The position numbers and the translations under genes are program-made. Below the pieces are notes generated by a model. The model worked only from the letters and a program-made list of their open reading frames with translations, had not been told where the DNA came from and made no database searches. Below are positions 1 through 5,296 of a stretch of DNA of 6,886 nt, piece by piece; within the stretch, counting starts at the first letter, position 1, and every line of letters begins with the position of its first letter. The stretch is from Cytophagales bacterium (GTDB taxonomy: Bacteria > Bacteroidota > Bacteroidia > Cytophagales > Cyclobacteriaceae): positions 1-6,886 of the forward strand of contig JAJCYK010000413.1 of the NCBI GenBank assembly GCA_029262935.1. The letters run 5' to 3'.

Positions 1-493
1 TGGAAAATGTCTTGCTACCGGAACCCTCAATCATGTATGAAAAGACCGTCCAGGGTGCACCCGCAAACCCAATGAGCGGCACTCTATTTTGCAATTCCTG
101 TTTTGTTAAACGGATGGCTTCCATTACATAAGGTAAATCCCGCTCAGGATCAGCCACATGCAGTGCTTGCACGTCTGCCAAGGAAGTGATGGTTTTAGGA
201 AAATACGGCCCCTTTTTTTCAATGAGCTCGTAAGGCAATCCCATAGCTTCAGGAATAACCAAAATATCCGAGAAAATAATAGCAGCATCCACATCCAAGA
301 TATCCACTGGCTGAATGGTTACTTCAGCGGCTAGTTCCGGAGTTCGTACCAATTCAACAAAACCACTAAGTCGGCTGCGAACAGCACGGTATTCTGGAAG
401 AATTCTGCCGGCCTGACGCATGAGCCAGACGGGTGTACGAGGTACCTGCTCTCCTTTGGCTGCCCGTAAAATGAGGTCATTTTGAAATTGCAT
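1..493 (-). CDS. hemE: Uroporphyrinogen decarboxylase HemE, N-terminal part (cut by window edge)
   Basis: This enzyme decarboxylates the four acetate side chains of uroporphyrinogen III to give coproporphyrinogen III, a cytosolic step of haem synthesis. Reading from the ATG at 493-491 gives 164 codons of open frame before the left edge; the family is about 340-350 residues, so roughly the first half is present. The UroD signature [10 protein letters not shown] lies at residues 21-30, followed by LPEY. The substrate-pocket segment [14 protein letters not shown], with the catalytic Asp at about residue 76, and the later block [11 protein letters not shown] followed by [10 protein letters not shown] are all clear. 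A small departure is Ile31, where the family usually has Tyr (GRYLPEY). The start matches the usual family N-terminus ([11 protein letters not shown]). No Shine-Dalgarno is visible, and a -7-like box lies only 3 bases upstream of the ATG. The gene is divergent from the serine dehydratase gene. Confidence 0.96.
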   Translation of the reverse strand, partial: MQFQNDLILRAAKGEQVPRTPVWLMRQAGRILPEYRAVRSRLSGFVELVRTPELAAEVTIQPVDILDVDAAIIFSDILVIPEAMGLPYELIEKKGPYFPKTITSLADVQALHVADPERDLPYVMEAIRLTKQELQNRVPLIGFAGAPWTVFSYMIEGSGSKTFS

Positions 494-496
494 GGC

Positions 497-504
497 CAAA
501 GATA
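497..504 (-). promoter_or_regulatory. Putative Bacteroidota -7 promoter element of hemE (TATCTTTG)
   Basis: Read on the minus strand this is TATCTTTG, a full match to the Bacteroidota -7 consensus TAnnTTTG. It ends only 3 bases before the hemE ATG, so a transcript from it would start at or next to the start codon. I see no good -33 element (TTG or TTTG) at the expected distance. It could therefore be coincidence, with the real promoter further upstream in 505-604. Confidence 0.4.
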
Positions 505-578
505 CTAGAAAATGTATTATCGGGTATAACCTAAACAGCAATCTAATCTGCATCTCGTTTTAAAATTGATAAAATCAG

Positions 579-586
579 TATCTTTA
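579..586 (+). promoter_or_regulatory. Putative -7 promoter element of the serine dehydratase gene (TATCTTTA)
   Basis: TATCTTTA matches TAnnTTTG at all but the last base and lies 18 bases before the ATG at 605. The surrounding 9-mer AGTATCTTT (577-585) recurs on the opposite strand at 498-506, around the hemE box, so the divergent region carries a symmetric pair. The only -33-like sequence at suitable spacing is a weak TTTT at 558-561. The TTG at 566-568 is too close. Confidence 0.4.
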
Positions 587-604
587 ATAAACAACATCTA
601 AGCC

Positions 605-1510
605 ATGAGTTTACTATTTGATAACTTCAGTAGTTGGAAATCTTATTGCGAGCAAAACGCAGTACCACTTTTTCAACCCGTTATTGCTTATGAAAGTGAG
701 CAAAAAGGAAGCAACGAAGAAGATATTTGGACCGGCCTAGGCAATGCCTATGCCGTAATGAAAGAAGCAGTACACACAGGTCTCACAGAAGACATGAATT
801 CCCGTTCTGGGATGGTGGAAAATGGGGGTAAAAAGGTATACAATCATCACCAAACCGTATTGTCCAATGACTTTCAAAAACTAGTAGCCCGTGCGCTTGC
901 AGCCAAGGAAGTAAACTCCTGCATGGGGCGGGTTGTAGCCGCACCAACGGCTGGCGCCTCCGGCATTTTACCGGGGACCATGGTTACGCTCCAGGAAATT
1001 CATAATCTTACAGATCGAAAGATATTAGAATGTTTGTTGATCGGGGCTGGGATTGCTTTGATTATTGAAAAGAACGCTTCATTAGCGGGAGCCGTTGGCG
1101 GCTGCCAAGCAGAAACGGGAAGTGCCGCTGCCATGGCTGCTGGTGGAATCGTTTATGCTTTAGGTGGCTCTATAGATCAAGTATTTAATGCCATTGGCAT
1201 TACTATACAATGCATGCTAGGACTGGTTTGTGATCCTGTGGCTGGCTTGGTGGAAGTACCGTGTGTGGTCAGAAACGCCAGTGCGGCGGCGATTGCCTAC
1301 GCCTCTGCACAAATGGCGTTGGCCGATGTAAGCGGGGTCATTCCTGTGGACGAATGTGTTATGGCTCTGGGAGAGGTGGGCCAAAGTATGGAAGATCGTT
1401 ATAAGGAAACCGCCCAGGGCGGATTGGCGGCTACCCCCACCGGACGCAGAATTGCCAAAAAGGTATTGATTAATGATATTGATATTTTACCAGATTCCGC
1501 TACAGAATGA
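605..1510 (+). CDS. sdaAA: L-serine dehydratase (ammonia-lyase), iron-sulfur-dependent, alpha subunit
   Basis: Catalyses deamination of L-serine to pyruvate and ammonia using an oxygen-sensitive [4Fe-4S] cluster, in the cytosol. The 301-residue protein corresponds to the alpha (catalytic) chain of two-subunit enzymes, or the C-terminal domain of single-chain ones. Visible family blocks are MNSRSGM (64-70), NSCMGRVVAAPTAGASGILPG (104-124), GGCQAETGSA (165-174), LGLVCDPVAGLVEVPCV (205-221) and GGLAATPTG (272-280). Cys167, Cys209 and Cys220 are spaced 42 and 11 apart, the same as the three cluster ligands known from Legionella L-serine dehydratase, so the cluster site looks intact. The beta domain is absent here and not encoded by either neighbour: upstream is divergent hemE, downstream a convergent membrane protein. 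Its final 11 bases overlap the convergent gene's 3' end. The start is the only reasonable ATG, with a promoter-like box 18 bases upstream. Confidence 0.93.
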   Translation: MSLLFDNFSSWKSYCEQNAVPLFQPVIAYESEQKGSNEEDIWTGLGNAYAVMKEAVHTGLTEDMNSRSGMVENGGKKVYNHHQTVLSNDFQKLVARALAAKEVNSCMGRVVAAPTAGASGILPGTMVTLQEIHNLTDRKILECLLIGAGIALIIEKNASLAGAVGGCQAETGSAAAMAAGGIVYALGGSIDQVFNAIGITIQCMLGLVCDPVAGLVEVPCVVRNASAAAIAYASAQMALADVSGVIPVDECVMALGEVGQSMEDRYKETAQGGLAATPTGRRIAKKVLINDIDILPDSATE

Positions 1511-1515
1511 TCTGG
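1490..1515. other. Inverted repeat spanning both convergent stop codons
   Basis: CCAGAT (1490-1495) is the exact complement of ATCTGG (1510-1515). The stem can be extended by TC/GA (1496-1497 with 1505-1506), leaving a 3-base bulge and a 7-base loop. The stop codons of both convergent genes (TGA at 1508-1510 on plus, TAG at 1502-1500 on minus) lie inside it. There is no proper U-run after it on either strand; the minus side is only AT-rich. Its role as a bidirectional terminator is therefore only a possibility. Confidence 0.3.
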
Positions 1516-1928
1516 GCAATTATACTAAGTACGATACCCCAGAACACCGCGCTGCCCAACATGTAAATGAATATTTTGCCTCGGGAACTGCCCATGGCCG
1601 TAACTAATAAAGTGCCCCCAATGGGTGTGAACAAAATTGGTGTTAGAAAAGTCACCCCAAAAACTCCGAATCGATTCCAAAGGTTAAGAAAGTGTTTGTT
1701 TGTGGGCTTTTTGCCACGAGCATTCCTTATGAACTTGGGTAGCCAAAAAACTTTGATCTTTTCTCCAATCAAAATAACAATTACCACACTAGTCATCATA
1801 CCGAATATGCTTAATAGAATGGTCCCCCAAGTTGGAATGCCTACCGCTACTCCTAAAGGAGGGCCGGCCATAAACTTAACCATACTCAAAAAATAAACGG
1901 AAATGTATTTTAATATCTCAGAAAACAT
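1500..1928 (-). CDS. Small integral membrane protein, 'small multi-drug export' (Sm_multidrug_ex) type
   Basis: A 142-residue, very hydrophobic protein with four likely membrane segments, at about residues 8-30, 34-55, 86-112 and 118-142. A basic loop (57-80, rich in Lys and Arg) separates segments 2 and 3 and is probably cytoplasmic by the positive-inside rule. The conserved-looking stretch FGVTFLTPILFTPIGG (90-105) and the GPPLGVAVG stretch near residue 22 resemble the family named 'putative small multi-drug export protein'. That name is historical and transport activity is not established for the family, so the substrate is unknown. The ATG at 1928 overlaps the end of the upstream exchanger gene by 11 bp, which suggests translational coupling in the upp-exchanger unit. 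Its 3' end overlaps the convergent serine dehydratase gene. A distant DedA/VTT-like relationship is an alternative reading. Confidence 0.72.
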   Translation of the reverse strand: MFSEILKYISVYFLSMVKFMAGPPLGVAVGIPTWGTILLSIFGMMTSVVIVILIGEKIKVFWLPKFIRNARGKKPTNKHFLNLWNRFGVFGVTFLTPILFTPIGGTLLVTAMGSSRGKIFIYMLGSAVFWGIVLSIIAQIIL

Positions 1929-2886
1929 TTGGACTTGAACTTAACACCGTATAGGTGTAATAACCATATATCAATAATAGTACCGAACCCTCTATTCTGC
2001 CAACTTGGCGCTTATGAACCATCATTGGTAGAATGATTAGAGTTATCCCCAACATCCAAATCATATCAATATTTAAGATCACATCACTGACCTCTATATC
2101 CGTTATTAGACTGGTGATTCCCAGTATGGATAATATATTAAATATGTTGGAACCCATAAGATTACCTATGGCCAAATCTGTTTGATTCTTAAATGACGCA
2201 ATAGATGCTGTAACCAATTCTGGTAAACTTGTACCTAAGGCTAACACGGTTATGCCTATTACTCGTTCACTTACTCCAAAATAGGACGCCAGCCCCTTCG
2301 CACCTTCCAGAAACCATTCAGATCCATAAAACAATCCTATCCCTCCTAGTACTATGAAACTGATATCCTTTGCTAAATGTTTCCAAGTTCCATTTTTATA
2401 TAGCTGTCGGCGTTGTGCAAAGTTTAGTTCAGTATGCTCCCTACGTGATTTCATAATCACAAAAGCAGTATAGCCGATCAACAGAGAAATAAATATTACG
2501 CCTTCAAAAGATTTTAGAAGGCCTTCCCTAACCAGGAAGTATAAAAGCACTGAGCTTCCCATGGTCATGGGCCAGTCGATTTTAATACTATCACTTTGTA
2601 CCACAATAGGCCGAATGATTGCCGTTACCCCCAGTACCAGAGCCAAATTACAGATATTGGAACCTATAACATTTCCCATAGTGAGGTCGGGGCTGCCCGA
2701 CAAAGCAGCTTTTACACTTACTAATAATTCTGGTGAGGAGGTACCAAAAGCCACTATGGTCAACCCTACCACCAAGGGTGAAATCCTAAGTCGGAGCGCA
2801 ATGCTGGAAGATCCTTTGACTAAAAAATCTCCTCCCAGTATGAGGACAAAAAGTCCTAAAAAAAGAAAAATTAAATTCTGTGACAT
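1918..2886 (-). CDS. Calcium/sodium antiporter, CaCA family (YrbG-like)
   Basis: Inner-membrane cation exchanger predicted to extrude Ca2+ in exchange for Na+, possibly K+-dependent. From the ATG at 2886 it is 322 residues, the usual length for bacterial members (about 310-325). The two diagnostic alpha-repeats are present with inverted-topology symmetry. Repeat 1 has GTSSPE (48-53) and GNVIGSN (71-77); repeat 2 has GTSLPE (218-223) and GNLMGSN followed by IFN (241-250). The acidic residues expected to coordinate the ion (Glu53, Glu223) are intact. The frame is open upstream to an ATG at 2949, but that adds 21 polar residues inside upp with no family resemblance. The 2886 start begins MSQNLIFLFLGLFVLILGGDFL, a typical first membrane helix, and has AAAGG 5 bases ahead. 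It follows upp after 10 bases and overlaps the next gene by 11 bp, so all three are probably cotranscribed. The cation specificity is inferred from family only. Confidence 0.93.
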   Translation of the reverse strand: MSQNLIFLFLGLFVLILGGDFLVKGSSSIALRLRISPLVVGLTIVAFGTSSPELLVSVKAALSGSPDLTMGNVIGSNICNLALVLGVTAIIRPIVVQSDSIKIDWPMTMGSSVLLYFLVREGLLKSFEGVIFISLLIGYTAFVIMKSRREHTELNFAQRRQLYKNGTWKHLAKDISFIVLGGIGLFYGSEWFLEGAKGLASYFGVSERVIGITVLALGTSLPELVTASIASFKNQTDLAIGNLMGSNIFNILSILGITSLITDIEVSDVILNIDMIWMLGITLIILPMMVHKRQVGRIEGSVLLLIYGYYTYTVLSSSPNVF

Positions 2887-2891
2887 AAAAG

Positions 2892-2896
2892 CCTTT
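2892..2896 (-). promoter_or_regulatory. Shine-Dalgarno-like AAAGG deciding the exchanger start
   Basis: On the minus strand AAAGG lies in the 10-base gap after the upp stop, 5 bases before the ATG at 2886. This supports the shorter start over the in-frame ATG at 2949. It sits in a small palindrome, AAAAGGCTTTT on minus (2887-2897). Confidence 0.55.
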
Positions 2897-3553
2897 TCAT
2901 ATTTTATTTCCGAACAATAAGTCTCCGGCATCCCCCAATCCAGGTACAATATAGCCTTTTTGATTCAGTCCTTGATCTACAGCGCCGATCCATAAATTGT
3001 ATGGAATCGAAAGGGACTCTTTCAAATAAGCTATACCCTCTGGGCTAGCAATTGCCAAGGCAAAATGGAGGGATTTTGGCTTACCCCATTTTAGAATGGC
3101 TTCCGTACAAGCAACCAAAGACTTTCCGGTAGCGAGCATTGGATCAACAATTATCAAGTCATTTCCTGCAAAAGGTGCGATGGCTTGATAACCCATGGAG
3201 ACGGTAATTTCATCTGTCTTTCCTTCCGATCTAGAAGCACCAACGAAACCACAATCAGACTGATCGAAGAATTCTTGAAAACCTTCCAAAAAAGGCAATC
3301 CGGCTCTTATGATGGTATATAAAACTGGTTGTTGTTGAAGTACGTTGATCGAGCTTAAACCTAATACGGTTTCTACAGTTACCTGCTGGTATTCCAGACT
3401 TCTCGAAAGTTCAAAAGCCAGCAAACTGCCCAACTTTGCTAAGTTTCTATGAAACTGTCGGCGGTTGCGTTGGGTCTCTCGATTACGTATTTCTGCAAAA
3501 ATATGGTTGGCTATTGAATTCGTGCTGTTCAATACAAAGATACTTTCTTGCAT
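2897..3553 (-). CDS. upp: Uracil phosphoribosyltransferase
   Basis: Pyrimidine salvage enzyme that converts uracil and PRPP to UMP and pyrophosphate in the cytosol. From the ATG at 3553 the product is 218 residues, matching the family (about 208-218). Hallmarks are IIRAGLP (81-87), the PRPP-binding loop IIVDPMLATGKS (about 134-145) and the C-terminal uracil-binding block WIGAVDQ...YIVPGLGDAGD (about 188-211). An in-frame TTG at 3562 would add three residues (MKH); I prefer the ATG because it is a standard start and the family N-terminus begins near here. One oddity is GASRSEG (about 105-111), where many family members have Tyr before the Arg (AYR); here it is Ser. It is the first gene of a minus-strand unit with the exchanger and the small membrane protein. 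No convincing promoter could be fixed upstream, though TACTTTTA (3609-3602, minus) is a 7-of-8 match to the -7 consensus. Confidence 0.95.
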   Translation of the reverse strand: MQESIFVLNSTNSIANHIFAEIRNRETQRNRRQFHRNLAKLGSLLAFELSRSLEYQQVTVETVLGLSSINVLQQQPVLYTIIRAGLPFLEGFQEFFDQSDCGFVGASRSEGKTDEITVSMGYQAIAPFAGNDLIIVDPMLATGKSLVACTEAILKWGKPKSLHFALAIASPEGIAYLKESLSIPYNLWIGAVDQGLNQKGYIVPGLGDAGDLLFGNKI

Positions 3554-3563
3554 GTGCTTCAAG

Positions 3564-3577
3564 CCAACCTTGGTTGG
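3564..3577. promoter_or_regulatory. 14-bp inverted repeat upstream of upp (CCAACC-TT-GGTTGG)
   Basis: Six-base arms CCAACC and GGTTGG are separated by two bases. The repeat ends 10 bases before the upp ATG at 3553. It is too tight for a full RNA hairpin, though a 5-bp stem with a 4-base loop is possible, and it would suit binding by a dimeric protein. An operator, or a structure masking ribosome access, is possible but unproven. Confidence 0.35.
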
Positions 3578-3640
3578 AATATATTTTAACCGATATTTTG
3601 ATAAAAGTAATAATTTAATCTCTTATTTCGACCCTTAATT

Positions 3641-3648
3641 TATTTTTG
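3641..3648 (+). promoter_or_regulatory. Putative -7 promoter element of the peptidase gene (TATTTTTG)
   Basis: TATTTTTG matches the Bacteroidota consensus TAnnTTTG exactly and lies 95 bases before the ATG at 3744. No good -33 element is seen 19-21 bases upstream. If used, the mRNA would have a leader of about 90 nt that includes both hairpins at 3666-3682 and 3701-3725. The sequence is AT-rich here, so a chance match is likely enough to matter. Confidence 0.4.
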
Positions 3649-3665
3649 TGTTAATCAAATCCAAA

Positions 3666-3682
3666 CCGCCCCATAGGAGCGG
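3666..3682. other. Hairpin A, 7-bp GC-rich stem, upp/peptidase intergenic region
   Basis: CCGCCCC (3666-3672) faces GGAGCGG (3676-3682) across a 3-base loop, ATA. On the plus strand one central pair is a C-A mismatch (3670/3678). In minus-strand RNA the same position is a U-G wobble, giving an unbroken stem. On the minus strand it is followed by TTTGGATTTGATT, a broken T-rich tract, so a weak minus-strand terminator is one reading. A leader structure is the other. Confidence 0.45.
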
Positions 3683-3700
3683 CTACTAATTAAATACCAA

Positions 3701-3725
3701 ATGCCCGGTTCTGGTAACCAGGCAT
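3701..3725. other. Hairpin B, 10-bp stem just upstream of the peptidase gene
   Basis: ATGCCCGGTT (3701-3710) pairs with AACCAGGCAT (3716-3725) around a 5-base loop. There is one C-A mismatch on plus (3706/3720), which becomes a U-G wobble in minus-strand RNA. It ends 18 bases before the peptidase ATG, with AAGGA (3728-3732) between the stem and the start. If transcribed on plus it sits next to the ribosome site; if on minus it lies about 150 bases upstream of upp. Confidence 0.5.
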
Positions 3726-3743
3726 GTAAGGATTTATCAGTTT

Positions 3744-4655
3744 ATGAATTTACTAAAACAACTATGCAACGTCCCTGCGACCGCGGGTGATGAAGGGCTT
3801 TTAAGAGATTTTCTGTGGAAATTTGTAAAGACCAATGAGAAAAATTGGCGTGTAAAACCTAAAATTCATCAAGGTAATTTCCTGCAGGACAATTTGATAT
3901 TGGAATTTGGGAAACCCAGGACTGCAGCATTTGCTCATATGGATTCTGTGGGCTTTACTGTGGGCTATTACAACCAATTAATACCTATTGGGAGCCCTCA
4001 AGTACGTACCGGTGATACCTTGGTAGGAGAAGATCGCTTGGGTCCTATTACCTGTACGGTAGTGGTTTCAGAGGAAAGCGTGATAACGTATGAATTCCCC
4101 AGGGCCATAGCTAGAGGCACAGTATTGGTGTATCAATGTAACTTTCGAAGCTCTGAAGATTATGTTGAATCCTGTTATTTGGATAATCGATTGGGAGTTT
4201 ACAATCTCCTAAAAATTGCTCCGGAACTTGAAAACGGATTATTGGTATTCACTTGTCGAGAGGAGCATGGCGGTGGTGCCATACCGATGTTAGCGAAATA
4301 TATCTATGAAACTTTTTCCATTACACAAACATTAATTTCTGATATTACCTGGGTAACTGCAGGTGTTAGACACGGTGATGGTGTGGCCATATCCTTAAGG
4401 GATCAAGGGATTCCTAGAAAAAATTATTTGGATAGAATTCTGCTCCTGGCTGAAGAAAGTGGCGTACAGTATCAGTTGGAAGTAGAATCATCAGGGTCGA
4501 GTGATGCCAGAGAACTCCAAGCAAGTCCCTACCCCTTTGATTGGTGTTTTATAGGTGCTCCAGAGGGTGGTGTACACAGCCCAAATGAAAAAGTGCATCA
4601 CGACGATATTAAAGATATGATTAACTTGTATAAATACCTGTTAAGGAATTTATAG
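3744..4655 (+). CDS. M42-like (M20/M28/M42 superfamily) zinc metallopeptidase
   Basis: Predicted cytosolic co-catalytic metallo-aminopeptidase or related hydrolase, probably acting on small peptides. The expected M42-type ligand pattern is complete: His65 and Asp67 in AHMDSVGF, bridging Asp147 in LDNRLG, catalytic and ligand glutamates Glu173-Glu174 in REEHGGGA, Asp200 in ISDITWV, and His278 in GVHSP. At 303 residues it is shorter than typical M42 peptidases (about 340-360), and the EEHGGGA block differs from the usual EEVG. It may thus form a separate subfamily, and the true substrate is unknown. No signal peptide is seen. The start is supported by good N-terminal similarity (LLKQLCNVPATAGDE) and AAGGA 11 bases upstream. 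It lies alone between the divergent upp unit and the hpt-adk-obgE unit, with about 110 bases before hpt. Confidence 0.82.
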   Translation: MNLLKQLCNVPATAGDEGLLRDFLWKFVKTNEKNWRVKPKIHQGNFLQDNLILEFGKPRTAAFAHMDSVGFTVGYYNQLIPIGSPQVRTGDTLVGEDRLGPITCTVVVSEESVITYEFPRAIARGTVLVYQCNFRSSEDYVESCYLDNRLGVYNLLKIAPELENGLLVFTCREEHGGGAIPMLAKYIYETFSITQTLISDITWVTAGVRHGDGVAISLRDQGIPRKNYLDRILLLAEESGVQYQLEVESSGSSDARELQASPYPFDWCFIGAPEGGVHSPNEKVHHDDIKDMINLYKYLLRNL

Positions 4656-4695
4656 GCAAAAGTGAAATGATGAATGGAAGAGTACCTAAAGCCTG

Positions 4696-4708
4696 GTGAA
4701 ATTTTCAC
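4696..4708. promoter_or_regulatory. 13-bp dyad GTGAAA-T-TTTCAC in the hpt promoter region
   Basis: A perfect inverted repeat with 6-base arms and one central base. It ends 9 bases before the TATATTTG box at 4718-4725, so it falls between the expected -33 and -7 elements, where a repressor would block transcription. No poly-T follows, so it does not look like a terminator for the peptidase gene. The binding protein is unknown. Confidence 0.4.
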
Positions 4709-4717
4709 ATAAATACC

Positions 4718-4725
4718 TATATTTG
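4718..4725 (+). promoter_or_regulatory. Putative -7 promoter element of hpt-adk-obgE (TATATTTG)
   Basis: TATATTTG matches TAnnTTTG exactly and lies 40 bases before the hpt ATG, a normal leader length. At 19 bases upstream is only TGGTG (4694-4698), a weak -33. The box is placed in an intergenic gap directly before a co-directional gene cluster, which makes it the best promoter candidate in the window. Confidence 0.5.
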
Positions 4726-4765
4726 CCAGCCAAAAGCAACGTGCCGCCTAAACCCAAACTATTAA

Positions 4766-5296
4766 ATGATTGTTCACGACAAGGAATTCGAAACCTTCAT
4801 TAGTCATCAAAGCATCCTGGCAAAAACCAAAGAGCTTGCCCAGCGCATAAATGAAGATTATCAAGGGAAGTCACCTTTGTTTATTGGAGTGCTAAACGGT
4901 GTATTTATGTTTGCCGCAGATTTGATGAAGGAAATAAACCTGCCCTCGGAAATCTCTTTTATAAAGCTCTCTTCTTATGAAGACTTATCTAGCACTGGCA
5001 AGGTAAGTGAACTCATTGGACTAAAGGAGGACTTGGCTGGCAAGGACATCATAATTGTGGAGGACATCGTGGATACCGGTGAAACCATGACTCACTTGCT
5101 ACGGAAGTTAGCAGAGTTAAACCCCAGCTCCATAGAGATCGCTACATTATTGCTAAAAGTTGACGTATTTAAGAAAGATATCGATTTAAAATATGTTGGG
5201 TTTAAAATACCAGAGAAGTTTGTGATTGGTTATGGTTTGGATTATAATGGACACGGTCGAAACTTAAAGGATATTTATCAAATTAAAGAGCAATGA
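4766..5296 (+). CDS. hpt: Hypoxanthine (guanine) phosphoribosyltransferase
   Basis: Purine salvage enzyme joining hypoxanthine (and usually guanine) to PRPP, giving IMP or GMP, in the cytosol. The 176-residue protein is the usual size. The type I PRPP loop is VEDIVDTGETM (98-108), with the catalytic-base Asp expected at 103. FIGVLNGVFMF (39-49) is the pyrophosphate-binding loop region, KLSSYEDLSSTGKV (67-80) is the flexible loop with the conserved Ser-Tyr, and FVIGYGLDYNGHGRNL (152-167) is the Mg/base-binding C-terminal block. The start is the first ATG after the gap and begins with the family's N-terminal region. Its TGA overlaps the adk ATG in ATGA, so the two are translationally coupled. 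Preference between hypoxanthine and guanine cannot be told from sequence. Confidence 0.96.
   Translation: MIVHDKEFETFISHQSILAKTKELAQRINEDYQGKSPLFIGVLNGVFMFAADLMKEINLPSEISFIKLSSYEDLSSTGKVSELIGLKEDLAGKDIIIVEDIVDTGETMTHLLRKLAELNPSSIEIATLLLKVDVFKKDIDLKYVGFKIPEKFVIGYGLDYNGHGRNLKDIYQIKEQ

Noticed and set aside
566..568. TTG as the -33 element for the serine dehydratase promoter
   Set aside because: Only 10 bases from the -7 box, against the roughly 19-21 expected in Bacteroidota.
1567..1896. 109-codon open frame on plus
   Set aside because: Antisense to the small membrane protein gene, which has clear membrane segments and family motifs. The plus reading is a low-complexity shadow.
2561..2920. 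119-codon open frame on plus
   Set aside because: Lies opposite the first alpha-repeat of the exchanger; no recognisable protein features.
2887..2949. In-frame upstream ATG at 2949 for the exchanger gene
   Set aside because: It adds 21 polar residues lying inside upp with no family resemblance. The ATG at 2886 has AAAGG 5 bases ahead and gives the normal length and first helix.
3554..3562. TTG start at 3562 for upp
   Set aside because: The ATG three codons later is a standard start and gives a normal-length protein. The TTG cannot be excluded, but nothing supports it.
3436..3618. 60-codon open frame on plus
   Set aside because: Mostly antisense to the upp N-terminus; Cys/Leu-rich shadow with no motif.
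3701..3725. Hairpin B as an intrinsic terminator
   Set aside because: On plus it is followed by GTAAGGATTTATC, not a U-run, and then by a start codon. On minus the following tract is only mixed AT, and no minus-strand gene lies upstream to terminate.
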